A stretch of DNA of 39,076 nt from an uncultured Bacteroidales bacterium (GCA_903925275.1 CAIYES010000229.1:1-39076), one strand, 5' to 3'; numbered from the stretch's first letter, positions 16,010 to 25,284 are shown. Program-made: numbers and translations. The notes: generated by a model not told the origin, from the letters alone.

Positions 16010-17798
16010 ATGTATTAAATATTGGTACGTTTAAAGTAATTGTAGTGCCTTTCGACGGAATTGAAAATATCTCAATTTGCCCGTTCAGTAAACTCGCCCG
16101 TTCTCGCATGTTGTGAATACCGTTGCCACCCTCTTTACCGGCGGTTTCAGTGATGAAACCTTTGCCATTGTCACGGATAATAAGGGTAAGATATTCAGCT
16201 TTGCGTGTGAGATTCACCCATACTTCACGGGCTTCGGCATGTTTGACGATGTTGCTGAGCCCCTCCTGCGTCAGCCGGTAAATATACGTTTTGATCTTTT
16301 TATCAAGGTCGTCAAAATTGCCCTTTGCTTCAAAGTGGATGCGCAGGCCGCTGTGCTCCGCTGTTTCAGAAAAGAGATTGCGGAATGCGATGGGAATGCT
16401 GAATACTTCAAGCACAGACGGCATCAGGTTGTTCGAAATACGGCGAACCTCATCGATGATCTGATCAAAATAATTCTTCAGCTCATGGATGGAGTTCCGA
16501 ATGTCTTTTCCATCCTGATACAAAAGGTTTTCGAGACGCAGTTTGATGGCAATCAGCGACTGGCCTATGCCATCGTGCAGCTCGCGTGAGAGCCGCTGCC
16601 GTTCCATCTCCTCTCCGTCGATGACCGAACGCATCCTTCCGAAGCGCTCCTGTTGCAGTTCGGTGGTCTTTTCCTTGATCTGGCGGGCCATGATGTTGAA
16701 GGATTCGGTAAGTGCGCCGATTTCATCATGGGTGGTAACCGGCAGGGCAAGGTCATAGTGCCCTTCGCCCAGGTTGATGGTGGCATTTTTCAGCCTTATC
16801 AGTGGTTTGGTGATCTGTTTGGAAATAACATATACAAAGGCGAAAAAGATGACAATAATGATCACGCTGAGCAGAAGAATCCGGTTGCGGGTAGCATAAA
16901 TCGGGACCATGGCCTCCTGGAGATCAATTTCGGCAAGGATAGCCCAGTTGAGACCAGGAACAGCGATCTTACCATAGGACGAAAGCACCGTGATGTTGCG
17001 GTAATCACTGGTTATGATGGATCCTTCCCTGCCTGTCATGGCATTCAACACCGGTTGTGTCTTAACCATGGTCTTCAGGATCGAATTGGATTGGAACCGT
17101 GATGACGAACGCATCCTGTAATCTGATCCCACCAGATAGGTTTCCCCGCTCAGGCCAAGCCCTGCCAATGGGTTGTTGTTCAGCATGATGGTATTGATTC
17201 CATCGATGGAAACCGCCAATGCCAGGATCCTGCTGATGCCATCTTTCGCGGTATGCTTGTCAGCTATTTTAGTTACTAACAATTGATATGCGTTGCCTGT
17301 TTGTTCATCAAAGGAAACATCGCAAATCACAACCGGCTGATTCTCCAGTTGAGACAGGAGTTTTGAATAGGACGGTTCAGGAATAACGGGAGCTTTTGAA
17401 CCAATTGTGTCGTTAAAGCAACCCTGGGCACATATGCCTTTTTCATGGAGGATGTAAAACGCTGTAAAATACTTTCCCAGCGATCGGAACTTCCTGACAA
17501 ACTCCTGCCCGCAGCAGCCTCTGGTTGAACGCTCCTCTGCCGTAGCAGAAGGAAGAGGATTGGGATTCTTTATCTCCTCCGTCTCCGCCATGGTTGTAAT
17601 ATCCCTGACCCGGTCGGCATAGAACTGGTCAACCTGATTCTTTTTAACGATTCGCAGTGAGGTAAGCTGGTCGAATGTCCTGCTCAAAAGTGCTCTTTTG
17701 GTGCTGTAAAAGGATACCGTGCTGATGATCAGGATGGCACCAATACCAAGCAATACGAAATAAAGAATGAGTTTCTCGCTAAGCGGGGTATTCTTCAT
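15978..17798 (-). CDS. NarL-type sensor histidine kinase with Cys-containing periplasmic sensor
   Basis: This is a 606-residue membrane kinase. TM1 lies at about 11-30, a large periplasmic Cache-like sensor at about 35-300, TM2 at about 307-325, and HAMP at about 326-378. HisKA_3 follows at about 395-465 with phospho-acceptor H408 (RLSRELHDGIGQSL). The HATPase domain is at about 500-595 (LSNIVKHAE, RDNGKGF, GGNGIHNMRERA). The N-terminal part of the sensor has C95, C96, C123 and C127 (RGCCGQ...ICAQGC) and C159, an uncommon cluster that could bind metal or form disulfides. It phosphorylates the response regulator encoded by the overlapping downstream gene. The signal is not known. Confidence 0.9.
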   Translation of the reverse strand: MKNTPLSEKLILYFVLLGIGAILIISTVSFYSTKRALLSRTFDQLTSLRIVKKNQVDQFYADRVRDITTMAETEEIKNPNPLPSATAEERSTRGCCGQEFVRKFRSLGKYFTAFYILHEKGICAQGCFNDTIGSKAPVIPEPSYSKLLSQLENQPVVICDVSFDEQTGNAYQLLVTKIADKHTAKDGISRILALAVSIDGINTIMLNNNPLAGLGLSGETYLVGSDYRMRSSSRFQSNSILKTMVKTQPVLNAMTGREGSIITSDYRNITVLSSYGKIAVPGLNWAILAEIDLQEAMVPIYATRNRILLLSVIIIVIFFAFVYVISKQITKPLIRLKNATINLGEGHYDLALPVTTHDEIGALTESFNIMARQIKEKTTELQQERFGRMRSVIDGEEMERQRLSRELHDGIGQSLIAIKLRLENLLYQDGKDIRNSIHELKNYFDQIIDEVRRISNNLMPSVLEVFSIPIAFRNLFSETAEHSGLRIHFEAKGNFDDLDKKIKTYIYRLTQEGLSNIVKHAEAREVWVNLTRKAEYLTLIIRDNGKGFITETAGKEGGNGIHNMRERASLLNGQIEIFSIPSKGTTITLNVPIFNTYVKNQDFPSG

Positions 17799-17808
17799 TG
17801 ATTTTTAC

Positions 17809-17816
17809 TACTTTTG
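17809..17816 (+). promoter_or_regulatory. Candidate -7 box for the M1 peptidase gene
   Basis: TACTTTTG matches TAnnTTTG 60 bp before the ATG at 17877, implying a leader of about 55 bases. No clear -33 element. Confidence 0.35.
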
Positions 17817-17876
17817 AATTATCCTGGCAGGAAGGTAGAGACGATCCGGGAACAAACATACTAAAATTTTGCATCT

Positions 17877-20237
17877 ATGGGATTACAATTTATACGAGAA
17901 ACACGTAATATCATTGCGTTCTTATTGCTTTTTCCGGTTTTTATCCTGCTGATCAGTGCCGGCAATCAATCGTTTGCACAGGAGAAAACTGTCACCTATT
18001 ATGCCGATCCTGCCTCGGTTCCGCCCGATCTACCGATCAGCATAAAACATCTGACGGCCCATATTAGTTTTAAACCCGAACAGAATCTTGTGGTTGGCAC
18101 CGCCGAGTTTACCTTCATTCCAAACCGTTATCAAACCGACTCAATCGTTTTTCAAACACCCGATTTTACAATTTCTTCGGTTAAAATCAATGGCAAAGAG
18201 GCAAAATTCCATCAGTCAGGATCCAATCTGGTTGTTGAATCCGTATCCACTTTGTTGCCTCCAGCGTTCCACCACCCTTTTCCCGCTTCCCGTATCGAAA
18301 TAACCTACACAGCGACCCCGCTTTCCGGTGCAATTTATTTCATCGGATGGAAGCCGGAAGAAGCCGGCAAGCGTAAGCAGATATGGGCACATCGCCCGAA
18401 TGGCTGGCTGCCATATATGGACGGGCGGATCACAGTGGATATGTTCGTTACATTTGCTAAAAAATACACCGTATTTTCAAATGGTGAACGCATAGAAATA
18501 AAAGATAACCCTGATGGTACCCGCACCTGGCATTATGCGATGAAGAAAAATCACCCTTATTTTTCAACTGCACTGGTGATAGGCGGCTACAGTTATAAAA
18601 AAGCGGAAACATCACATGGAGTGCCCCTCGAATACTGGTATTACACCGAAATGCCCGACCGGGTTGCCACCACGTATAAATATACCCCTCAGATGTTCAG
18701 TTTCTTCGAATCAGAAATGGGGGTTAGATATCCCTATCCGGTGTATCGCGAGGCGCCGGTAATCGATTATATGTATGGAGCCATGGAAACTACTACCAGT
18801 ACGGTTTTTGGTGATTATATGCTGATTGACCCACGCGCATGGTGGCAGCGTAATTATGTGAATGTCAATGCCCACGAACTGGCTCATCAGTGGTTCGGCA
18901 ATTATGTGGCGCATTTTGTCAACCACGATGTGTGGCTCACCGAGAGTTTCGGGACCTATTATGCGAAAATGTTCGAAAAAAGTATTTATGGAGATGATTA
19001 TTACCAGAATATACGAAATGATGAGATGAACCTGGCGTTTGAGGCGTCAAAGAAAAACAACTATCCGGTGGGGGGATCACAGGGTGGCACGCAGCGGATC
19101 TACCAGAAAGGCTCATTGGTACTTGACATGCTGCGCGATGTGATGGGGGATCGTGAATTTAAAGATGCCATCAGGCATTATCTTGAAAAATACGGATTTA
19201 ATTATGCCGAAACCAACGATTTTATCCGCTGTTGTTATGAAGTCACCGGAAAACCTTACAACTGGTTTTTTGATGAATGGATTTTACGGGGTGGTGAACC
19301 CAGTTATACGGTCCATGATTCGCTTATAATAGATTCAATTGGAAATTGGTCAACAGCAATCAAGGTCAACCAGGTACAGGAAATCAATGAATTGACCGGG
19401 TTGTTCAAAATGCCTGTCACATTTGAAGTGTGCTATTCAGATGGAAGCCGTGATACGCTCACCGCGTGGGTTGAAAAAAAGCACACGGATGTCAGCATTC
19501 CGAATCCCCAAAAGAAGAAGGTCGATTTTGTACTCTTTGACCCTTGCCGGAAGATTCTGAAAAAGGTAACCTATGATCGTACATTTGAACAACTCGCAGC
19601 CCAGGCCATGAAGGCACGAAACATGATCGACAGATATGATGCCTGGCTGGCCTTGCGCAGCGCTCCGATGGATAAGAAACAGGAAATCCTCACCATGGCT
19701 TTTCGTAAAGAAACCTTTTGGCTGATCAGAGCCGAGATCCTGGAACAACTGAGTACAAACCATACGCCGGAGGTGGTTGAAATTTACAGGGAAGCTCTCC
19801 TCGATAAGGATGCCAATGTACGGAAATCGGCGCTGAAAAATCTGGACCCGATTCCTGATTTGCTGCAAAGTGCGGTTGAGGGCATGTTGTACGATTCAAG
19901 TTACCTGAATGTAGAGTTAGCACTTGGAGCACTGTGTAAATCATTCCCGCAACATGCCGCCCATTACCTTGATCTCACCAAACAAAACGAAGGGTGGCGC
20001 GGAAGTAATATCCGGATGAAATGGCTTGAAATATCCATCGGCAGCGGAAAAAACGAATATCTTCCGGAGCTGACAGGTTACACCGGACCAAAATTCGAAT
20101 TTGAAACCCGCATCAATGCCTTTAATTTGCTTAAAAAGCTGAAATACACGGACCCTGAAACCAGGAAAAACGCGGAGGACGCCAGCAAACACTGGAACTA
20201 CAAGCTAAGCACTGCTGCGAGAGAGTATCTCAAATAG
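17877..20237 (+). CDS. M1 family zinc metallopeptidase (aminopeptidase)
   Basis: This is a 786-residue exported peptidase with a hydrophobic signal segment (about 11-35, ending at SFAQ). The zinc site is HEXXH-18-E: H333, E334 and H337 (NAHELAHQWFG), with E356 (WLTESFG). The substrate-recognition GAMEN motif reads GAMET (301-305) here, so Asn is replaced by Thr, which may alter exopeptidase anchoring. The region after about residue 560 is helical and HEAT-like (DKDANVRKSALKNL). It trims N-terminal residues from peptides in the periplasm or outside the cell. A separate MFS gene follows after 59 bp. Family is certain; the exact specificity is not. Confidence 0.92.
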   Translation: MGLQFIRETRNIIAFLLLFPVFILLISAGNQSFAQEKTVTYYADPASVPPDLPISIKHLTAHISFKPEQNLVVGTAEFTFIPNRYQTDSIVFQTPDFTISSVKINGKEAKFHQSGSNLVVESVSTLLPPAFHHPFPASRIEITYTATPLSGAIYFIGWKPEEAGKRKQIWAHRPNGWLPYMDGRITVDMFVTFAKKYTVFSNGERIEIKDNPDGTRTWHYAMKKNHPYFSTALVIGGYSYKKAETSHGVPLEYWYYTEMPDRVATTYKYTPQMFSFFESEMGVRYPYPVYREAPVIDYMYGAMETTTSTVFGDYMLIDPRAWWQRNYVNVNAHELAHQWFGNYVAHFVNHDVWLTESFGTYYAKMFEKSIYGDDYYQNIRNDEMNLAFEASKKNNYPVGGSQGGTQRIYQKGSLVLDMLRDVMGDREFKDAIRHYLEKYGFNYAETNDFIRCCYEVTGKPYNWFFDEWILRGGEPSYTVHDSLIIDSIGNWSTAIKVNQVQEINELTGLFKMPVTFEVCYSDGSRDTLTAWVEKKHTDVSIPNPQKKKVDFVLFDPCRKILKKVTYDRTFEQLAAQAMKARNMIDRYDAWLALRSAPMDKKQEILTMAFRKETFWLIRAEILEQLSTNHTPEVVEIYREALLDKDANVRKSALKNLDPIPDLLQSAVEGMLYDSSYLNVELALGALCKSFPQHAAHYLDLTKQNEGWRGSNIRMKWLEISIGSGKNEYLPELTGYTGPKFEFETRINAFNLLKKLKYTDPETRKNAEDASKHWNYKLSTAAREYLK

Positions 20238-20296
20238 AAGCAACGGGGTAAAATACGTCCATTAGTCCACCTGCCAAAAACCAATAACGACACCAA

Positions 20297-21559
20297 ATGC
20301 CTGCCTCCAAAAAGATCCTGACCCGTACAATTCTGCTGGTATCATTCGTGAGCCTCTTCACCGACATAGCCAGCGAGATGCTCTATCCAATCATGCCAAT
20401 TTACCTTAAATCGATTGGTTTCTCCGTTTTGCTGATCGGAATTCTCGAAGGGGTTGCAGAAGCTACGGCGGGGTTAAGCAAAGGTTATTTCGGAAATTTA
20501 TCGGATGTACGCAAACAACGGGTTCCTTTTGTCCGTTCTGGCTATGTCATGAGTGCGATTTCAAAGCCATTGATGGCTATCTTTACGGCACCGGTCTGGA
20601 TCTTTTTTGTCCGCACCCTCGATCGTTTCGGAAAAGGAGTCCGTACCAGTGCCCGCGATGCCATGCTGAGCGATGAAACCACCCCGGAACATAAAGGGAA
20701 GGTTTTTGGATTTCATCGTTCACTGGATACTATAGGTGCAGCTATCGGACCAATCGTTGCACTGGTTTTCCTGTGGTATTATCCCGGTCAGTACAAATGG
20801 ATGTTTTTCCTCGCCTTCTTTCCCGGACTTATCGCCATTGCCCTGACGTTTTTGTTAAAGGACAAAGTTTCAGGGAAGCAGGGTCATAAAGTCACATCAG
20901 GAGCCACAAACGGAGGTTTTAGTCTACTGCCTCACTCCACTGCTGCCGCACCACCTTCTGTTGGTTTCTTCTCCTACCTGAAATACTGGAGCAAGGCATC
21001 TCCCGGATTCCGTTACCTGGTTGCAGGACTGCTGATGTTCACGCTTTTCAACAGCTCGGATGCCTTTTTACTGCTGGCTTTGAAAGAACGCAACCTTTCA
21101 GATACGATGATGATCGGGGTTTACATATTTTACAACCTGGTGTATGCCCTTTTTTCTTACCCTGCAGGGGTTCTGGCTGATAAAATTGGCCTGAAAACAA
21201 TGTTGATCGCAGGGTTGTTTCTTTTTTCCATCGTTTATACCGGGATTGGCTTTGCTCCATCGATTGTCATTTTCGGATTCCTGTTTTTTCTATATGGTCT
21301 TTATGCAGCCTGTACCGAGGGGATTTCCAAGGCGCTCATCTCAAACATGGCTGCCAAATCTGACACTGCCACGGCCATAGGATTTTACAACAGCATGGCC
21401 AGTGTTTTCACCCTTCTGGCCAGTTCGCTTGCCGGTGTGCTTTGGTATGCCATCGGTTCGAAGGCAATGTTTATGATTTCCGGTTTCGGCGTGTTTCTGG
21501 TTGCTTTTTACCTCGTATTTGTATTTCGTTTTAACAAAGGCAACCAGAAAGAAATCTGA
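20297..21559 (+). CDS. MFS transporter
   Basis: This is a 420-residue, 12-helix major facilitator protein of the inner membrane. The first loop region reads FTDIASEMLYPIMPIYL, then LEGVAEATAGLSKGYFGNLSD (a variant of the MFS motif A). After helix 4 comes DRFGKGVRTSARDAMLSDE, found in a Bacteroidota and Proteobacteria MFS subgroup. A hydrophilic loop at about 195-225 separates the two six-helix halves. The substrate cannot be predicted. It starts 59 bp after the M1 peptidase and may be read from the same promoter. A structured repeat (21613-21741) follows. Confidence 0.9.
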   Translation: MPASKKILTRTILLVSFVSLFTDIASEMLYPIMPIYLKSIGFSVLLIGILEGVAEATAGLSKGYFGNLSDVRKQRVPFVRSGYVMSAISKPLMAIFTAPVWIFFVRTLDRFGKGVRTSARDAMLSDETTPEHKGKVFGFHRSLDTIGAAIGPIVALVFLWYYPGQYKWMFFLAFFPGLIAIALTFLLKDKVSGKQGHKVTSGATNGGFSLLPHSTAAAPPSVGFFSYLKYWSKASPGFRYLVAGLLMFTLFNSSDAFLLLALKERNLSDTMMIGVYIFYNLVYALFSYPAGVLADKIGLKTMLIAGLFLFSIVYTGIGFAPSIVIFGFLFFLYGLYAACTEGISKALISNMAAKSDTATAIGFYNSMASVFTLLASSLAGVLWYAIGSKAMFMISGFGVFLVAFYLVFVFRFNKGNQKEI

Positions 21560-21612
21560 AAATGATGCGTTTATCCCTGGCATTTTACAACCCGGAAAAA
21601 AATAATATGTAG

Positions 21613-21741
21613 GTAAGACTGTGCCGTAGGCACAAAATCTGGTTAGAAATCGAATGTTTTTAGAACCATCTCGTCCCGTACGGGACGAAATAATGCACCT
21701 ATCCCGGTTATTCTACCCACATAAAATCCCCAAAGGGATTT
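21613..21741. repeat. Structured intergenic element, copy 2
   Basis: This is about 129 bp and closely matches 12747-12866. It contains TGTGCCGTAGGCACA, a nearly intact outer stem (TGGTTAGAA...TTCTACCCA, one mismatch), the palindrome TCGTCCCGTACGGGACGA, and a right-end hairpin AATCCC-CAAA-GGGATT that is deleted in copy 1. It lies about 50 bp after the MFS gene, in the same relative direction as copy 1 to its gene. Confidence 0.9.
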
Positions 21742-21777
21742 GTCTTTTAATGATCATAATGATGCAATAAATTAATC

Positions 21778-21810
21778 TTGAGTTCACTCCACCATTTAGT
21801 CGTAATTTTG
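21778..21810 (+). promoter_or_regulatory. Candidate thiL promoter (-33 TTG, -7 TAATTTTG)
   Basis: TTG at 21778-21780 and TAATTTTG at 21803-21810 are 22 bp apart, near the Bacteroidota pattern. The thiL ATG is 45 bp further. I see no TPP riboswitch. Confidence 0.5.
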
Positions 21811-21854
21811 ACCCCTGAAATATTCCGAAACCAAAATATATTGAACTAACGTGT

Positions 21855-22925
21855 ATGTACGAGAAAAAAGATAAAAAACCAGGTGAAATCAAGCCAAAAC
21901 TTACCTCCCTGGCCGAGCTGGGTGAATTTGGCCTGATCGACCGCCTTACCCGGGATGTTAAGTACTATCATCCTGAAACACTCAGGGGGATTGGAGACGA
22001 TGCCGCCGTGATTGATGCAGGTGCGAAGGTGCTTCTCCTTTCAACCGATTTGCTCGTGGAGGGGATCCATTTCAACCTGACCTATATGCCTTTCAAACAC
22101 CTTGGCTATAAGGCTGCTGTGGTGAACATCTCCGACATTGCCGCAATGAACGGCATTCCCAGGCAGATGACGGTTTCATTGGCTGTTTCAAGCCGGTTTT
22201 CAGCCGAAGCACTCGATGAATTGTATGCGGGGATTATCATGGCATGTGATAAATACAAGGTTGACCTGGTAGGCGGCGATACCAGTTCAAACGTAAAGGG
22301 AATGATGATCTCCGTTTCCATTATAGGGGAAGCAAAAAAAGAAGAAGTTACCTACCGCAGCGGAGCGAGATCCGGCGATCTGCTCTGCGTTACAGGCGAT
22401 CTGGGCAGCGCCTATCTGGGACTGCTTATCCTTGAACGTGAGAAATCGGTGTTTCAGATCGACCCGGAAATGCAGCCTGAACTAACCGGGTTTGAATACC
22501 AGATCGGGCGGCAGTTAAGGCCTGAAGCCCGGACCGATATCCGCAATCTGCTCGTCGGAATCGGGATCAAACCGACCGCCATGATCGATATTTCCGACGG
22601 ATTGGCTTCAGAGACTTTGCATATTTGCAAACAATCCGGTGTCGGATGCAAACTTTTTGAGGGAAAAATCCCCATTGATCCATACACCCGCGAACTTGCC
22701 AAAGAGTTTAAGATAATCCCGAGTGTGGCTGCCCTGAGCGGCGGAGAAGACTATGAACTCCTGTTCACAGTAAATCAAGGTGATTATGAAAAGATAAAGG
22801 ATATTGCCGGGATCACCATTATCGGCCACATGACTGCCGCATCGGAGGGGAAGTATCTGATTACCCCCGACGGGATTTCGGTTCCGCTCACTGCACAGGG
22901 ATGGGATGGGATGAAATCAAAATAA
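21855..22925 (+). CDS. thiL: Thiamine-monophosphate kinase
   Basis: This 356-residue kinase phosphorylates thiamine monophosphate to thiamine pyrophosphate with ATP. The AIR-synthase-related fold is shown by GEFGLIDRL, then GIGDDAAVID (metal-binding Asp pair), LLSTDLLVEGIHF, VNISDIAAMNG, VGGDTSS and VTGDLGSAYLGL. Towards the C-terminus ISDGLASE and LSGGEDYELLF are also conserved. The N-terminus is about 20 residues longer than in E. coli and Lys-rich, which is common in this phylum. It is a single gene with its own promoter; no other thiamine genes are near. It converges on the YncE-like gene. Confidence 0.95.
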   Translation: MYEKKDKKPGEIKPKLTSLAELGEFGLIDRLTRDVKYYHPETLRGIGDDAAVIDAGAKVLLLSTDLLVEGIHFNLTYMPFKHLGYKAAVVNISDIAAMNGIPRQMTVSLAVSSRFSAEALDELYAGIIMACDKYKVDLVGGDTSSNVKGMMISVSIIGEAKKEEVTYRSGARSGDLLCVTGDLGSAYLGLLILEREKSVFQIDPEMQPELTGFEYQIGRQLRPEARTDIRNLLVGIGIKPTAMIDISDGLASETLHICKQSGVGCKLFEGKIPIDPYTRELAKEFKIIPSVAALSGGEDYELLFTVNQGDYEKIKDIAGITIIGHMTAASEGKYLITPDGISVPLTAQGWDGMKSK

Positions 22926-22946
22926 TAAAAAATACCGGGCTGGTAA

Positions 22947-23963
22947 TTACAGGGTGTATCTTGAAACTACCAGGATTTTAAATGATCCGGGAACTACACT
23001 GCGTTTGCCATTATCAGTGGTTATCAGCGCCGAAGGCAGGTAAATTCTTTGCGTTGTTTCATCGTAGGTTATGGTTCGTGCACGCTGACGGGTTGCAAGC
23101 GTCTGAGCAACTTTATAATCGTCAGGCCCATTCTGATGCACCACGGTAAGGGTTCCTTCACCATTGGACGAAATGACGTTGTGATCGCCGGGAATGTAGA
23201 TGATCCCATCGCACTCTGCGCCAATGGGCAGGATGGTAATAATTTTCCCTGTATTGGCATCCATCACAACAAGTTGTTTAGAATCGCTGCAGGCCGAAAA
23301 AAGGCGGTCATTTTTGATGTCAAGATCAAGTCCCGTCGGTTCCAACCCTGGTTCAAGCGGCCATTCAGCCTCAATTTTCAATGTAAGCGCATCAAACCTG
23401 ACAACCGTTGATTTATCTTCGATGTTGCAAAATATGATCCCCTTCCCGTTTGAAACCGCAGCTTCCGGCTTGCCCGAAACGGACAATGTGCCCACAACAC
23501 TGTTTGTTTTTGCATCAATGGCAGTTATGGAGTTGCCCCTGCCATTGAAGGTGAAGATCCTGTTGCTGTAAGCATCGTAAAGGATGGCATCAGGGTTTCT
23601 GCCGGTGATTATCTTATCAACAACTTTCAACGTCTTCAGGTCGAAAACAATTACTGAATCAATCCGGCCGGCCGTGATAAAACCTTTGTTCAGCGCCGAT
23701 ACAATGGCAATGCCGTGAACTCCCGGCGTATTGGGTATCTGCCCGATGACTTTTTCCGTTTTCAGATCAACCACGTCAACACAGGTACCATGCGAGATAA
23801 ACAATCGTTGCGTTGGTTTATCAACAGTGAGGTAATCCCATCCGCCGTTTCCTTCTATGGGAATTGTTTTCAACACCCTGTATTCATCGGAGTTGATCTG
23901 ACCAAATGAGATTTGCAGTGAAAACAGGAATATTGAAATTAAAAAATGAGACAGTTTTTTCAT
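22947..23963 (-). CDS. YncE-like exported beta-propeller protein
   Basis: This is a 338-residue protein with a signal peptide (MKKLSHFLISIFLFSLQISFG). It carries repeating units of about 40 residues of the YncE type, seen as GWDYLTVDKPTQRLFISHGT, VDVVDLKTEKVIGQIPNTPG, IVFDLKTLKVVDKIITGRNPDAILYDAYSNRIFTF and similar. It forms a seven-bladed propeller, probably in the periplasm. YncE-like proteins often scaffold or bind ligands, but their roles are mostly unknown. It is divergent from the beta-lactamase-domain fusion gene, with an 85-bp gap. The sequence upstream has only a poor -7 match (GACCTTTG). Confidence 0.85.
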   Translation of the reverse strand: MKKLSHFLISIFLFSLQISFGQINSDEYRVLKTIPIEGNGGWDYLTVDKPTQRLFISHGTCVDVVDLKTEKVIGQIPNTPGVHGIAIVSALNKGFITAGRIDSVIVFDLKTLKVVDKIITGRNPDAILYDAYSNRIFTFNGRGNSITAIDAKTNSVVGTLSVSGKPEAAVSNGKGIIFCNIEDKSTVVRFDALTLKIEAEWPLEPGLEPTGLDLDIKNDRLFSACSDSKQLVVMDANTGKIITILPIGAECDGIIYIPGDHNVISSNGEGTLTVVHQNGPDDYKVAQTLATRQRARTITYDETTQRIYLPSALITTDNGKRSVVPGSFKILVVSRYTL

Positions 23964-24007
23964 GGTTCATTTGTTTTTTCAAAGGTCTGATAATTTATGA
24001 AATATCT

Positions 24008-24015
24008 ACCTTTGA
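24008..24015 (+). promoter_or_regulatory. Candidate -7 box for the beta-lactamase-domain fusion gene
   Basis: TACCTTTG matches TAnnTTTG, 34 bp before the ATG at 24049. Confidence 0.5.
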
Positions 24016-24048
24016 AAACGATTTATTTTCACAAAATACGACCGGGCC

Positions 24049-25284
24049 ATGACCATTTCCAGACTATTTTATATTTCACTTTTTATGGCTGCACTGTTTT
24101 ACCCAGCTCCAGTTTCTGCCCAACAGCCAATTGACAGCATTAAAATCCAGGTAAACCAGCTACTCGAAAAATGGCACCGCGACGCTGCCGAAGGCAATCA
24201 TGAAGCCTACATCGGCGCAATGGCTGCTGACGGTGTATTCATTGGGACTGATGCCTCCGAATACTGGACAACAGCGGAATTCAGTAAATGGTGCAAGCCG
24301 CACTTCGACAAAAAGAAGACCTGGAACTTTAAAATGGTCAGCCGGAATATCTATGTCAACGCTAACGGCCTCACAGCGTGGTTCAACGAGTTGCTGAACA
24401 CACAAATGGGACTTTGCAGGGGTTCGGGAACCCTGATAAAGGCTGACGGGCAGTGGAAAATCGCCCAGTATGTTTTGTCTGCGACCATCCCCAACGATAT
24501 CATGAAAAATGTGACCGCCATGAAATTGGGAACGGACTCAATCCTGATCCTCAGGAGCATCTTCGACAAATACAACCTTAACGGAACCATGCTGATTGTC
24601 GATCAGCAGAAAAACCGATACTTCGGATATAACCCTGCCCGCTGGGACAGTGGTTATCTTCCTGCATCTACTTTTAAAATTGTCAACACCCTTATCGGAC
24701 TTGAAACAGGTGTGACTGATACAGGTCATATTTTCAGATGGGACGGAAAAAAACGGCCGTCACCTCAATGGGAGCAGGATCTTTCGTTGCGTTCAGCATT
24801 CCGGGTTTCATGTGTTCCGTGCTATCAGGAGTTAGCCCGGATGATCGGGCCGGATCGCATGAATGAATATTTAAGCAAGATCAATTATCCTGGAATGGAT
24901 GTACATCCTGAGAACATCGACATCTTCTGGCTGGAGGGAAATTCAAGGATCACACCGAGGCAGCAGGTTGATTTCATCAGTCGGCTTTATGAAGAAAAAC
25001 TTCCGTTGAAAAAGTCTGTCATGCAAACCATGAAAGCCATCATGGTGAATGAAGTAACCCCTGAGTACACCCTGAGCGGCAAAACCGGTTGGGCCATCCG
25101 CAATGGCAACAATTACGGATGGTTTGTCGGGTTCATCGAAACAAAGGGAACCGTTTACTACCTGGCAACACTGGTGCAACCAAAAGATCAAAAAATGGTT
25201 GATGATTTCGCCTTGGCCAGGAAGACGGTGACGCTGGAGACGCTGAGATACCTGGGAATAATAGGTAGTGCAACAGGGAAATAG
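24049..25284 (+). CDS. Exported NTF2-like (SnoaL) domain fused to a class D beta-lactamase domain
   Basis: This is a 411-residue exported protein; the signal peptide ends near A24 (APVSAQQ). Residues about 28-150 look like a SnoaL/NTF2-like domain (LLEKWHRDAAEGNHEAYIGAM, then FIGTDASEYWT and KADGQWKIAQYVLS). Residues about 160-405 match class D (OXA) beta-lactamases: S207-x-x-K210 (PASTFKIVN), the SxV-type motif S254-C255-V256 with Y259 (SCVPCYQ), FWLEGNSRITPRQQV (293-307), and K345-T-G347 (LSGKTGWA), then YGWFVGF. All catalytic elements of a serine beta-lactamase are present, so acylation by beta-lactams is plausible. Whether it confers resistance, or is a sensor or a peptidase-like enzyme, cannot be read from sequence. 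The NTF2-like part is not found in the well-known OXA enzymes. Confidence 0.85.
   Translation: MTISRLFYISLFMAALFYPAPVSAQQPIDSIKIQVNQLLEKWHRDAAEGNHEAYIGAMAADGVFIGTDASEYWTTAEFSKWCKPHFDKKKTWNFKMVSRNIYVNANGLTAWFNELLNTQMGLCRGSGTLIKADGQWKIAQYVLSATIPNDIMKNVTAMKLGTDSILILRSIFDKYNLNGTMLIVDQQKNRYFGYNPARWDSGYLPASTFKIVNTLIGLETGVTDTGHIFRWDGKKRPSPQWEQDLSLRSAFRVSCVPCYQELARMIGPDRMNEYLSKINYPGMDVHPENIDIFWLEGNSRITPRQQVDFISRLYEEKLPLKKSVMQTMKAIMVNEVTPEYTLSGKTGWAIRNGNNYGWFVGFIETKGTVYYLATLVQPKDQKMVDDFALARKTVTLETLRYLGIIGSATGK

Noticed and set aside
21560-21854. TPP riboswitch upstream of thiL
   Set aside because: I found no thi-box motif; the gap is explained by the structured repeat and a normal promoter.
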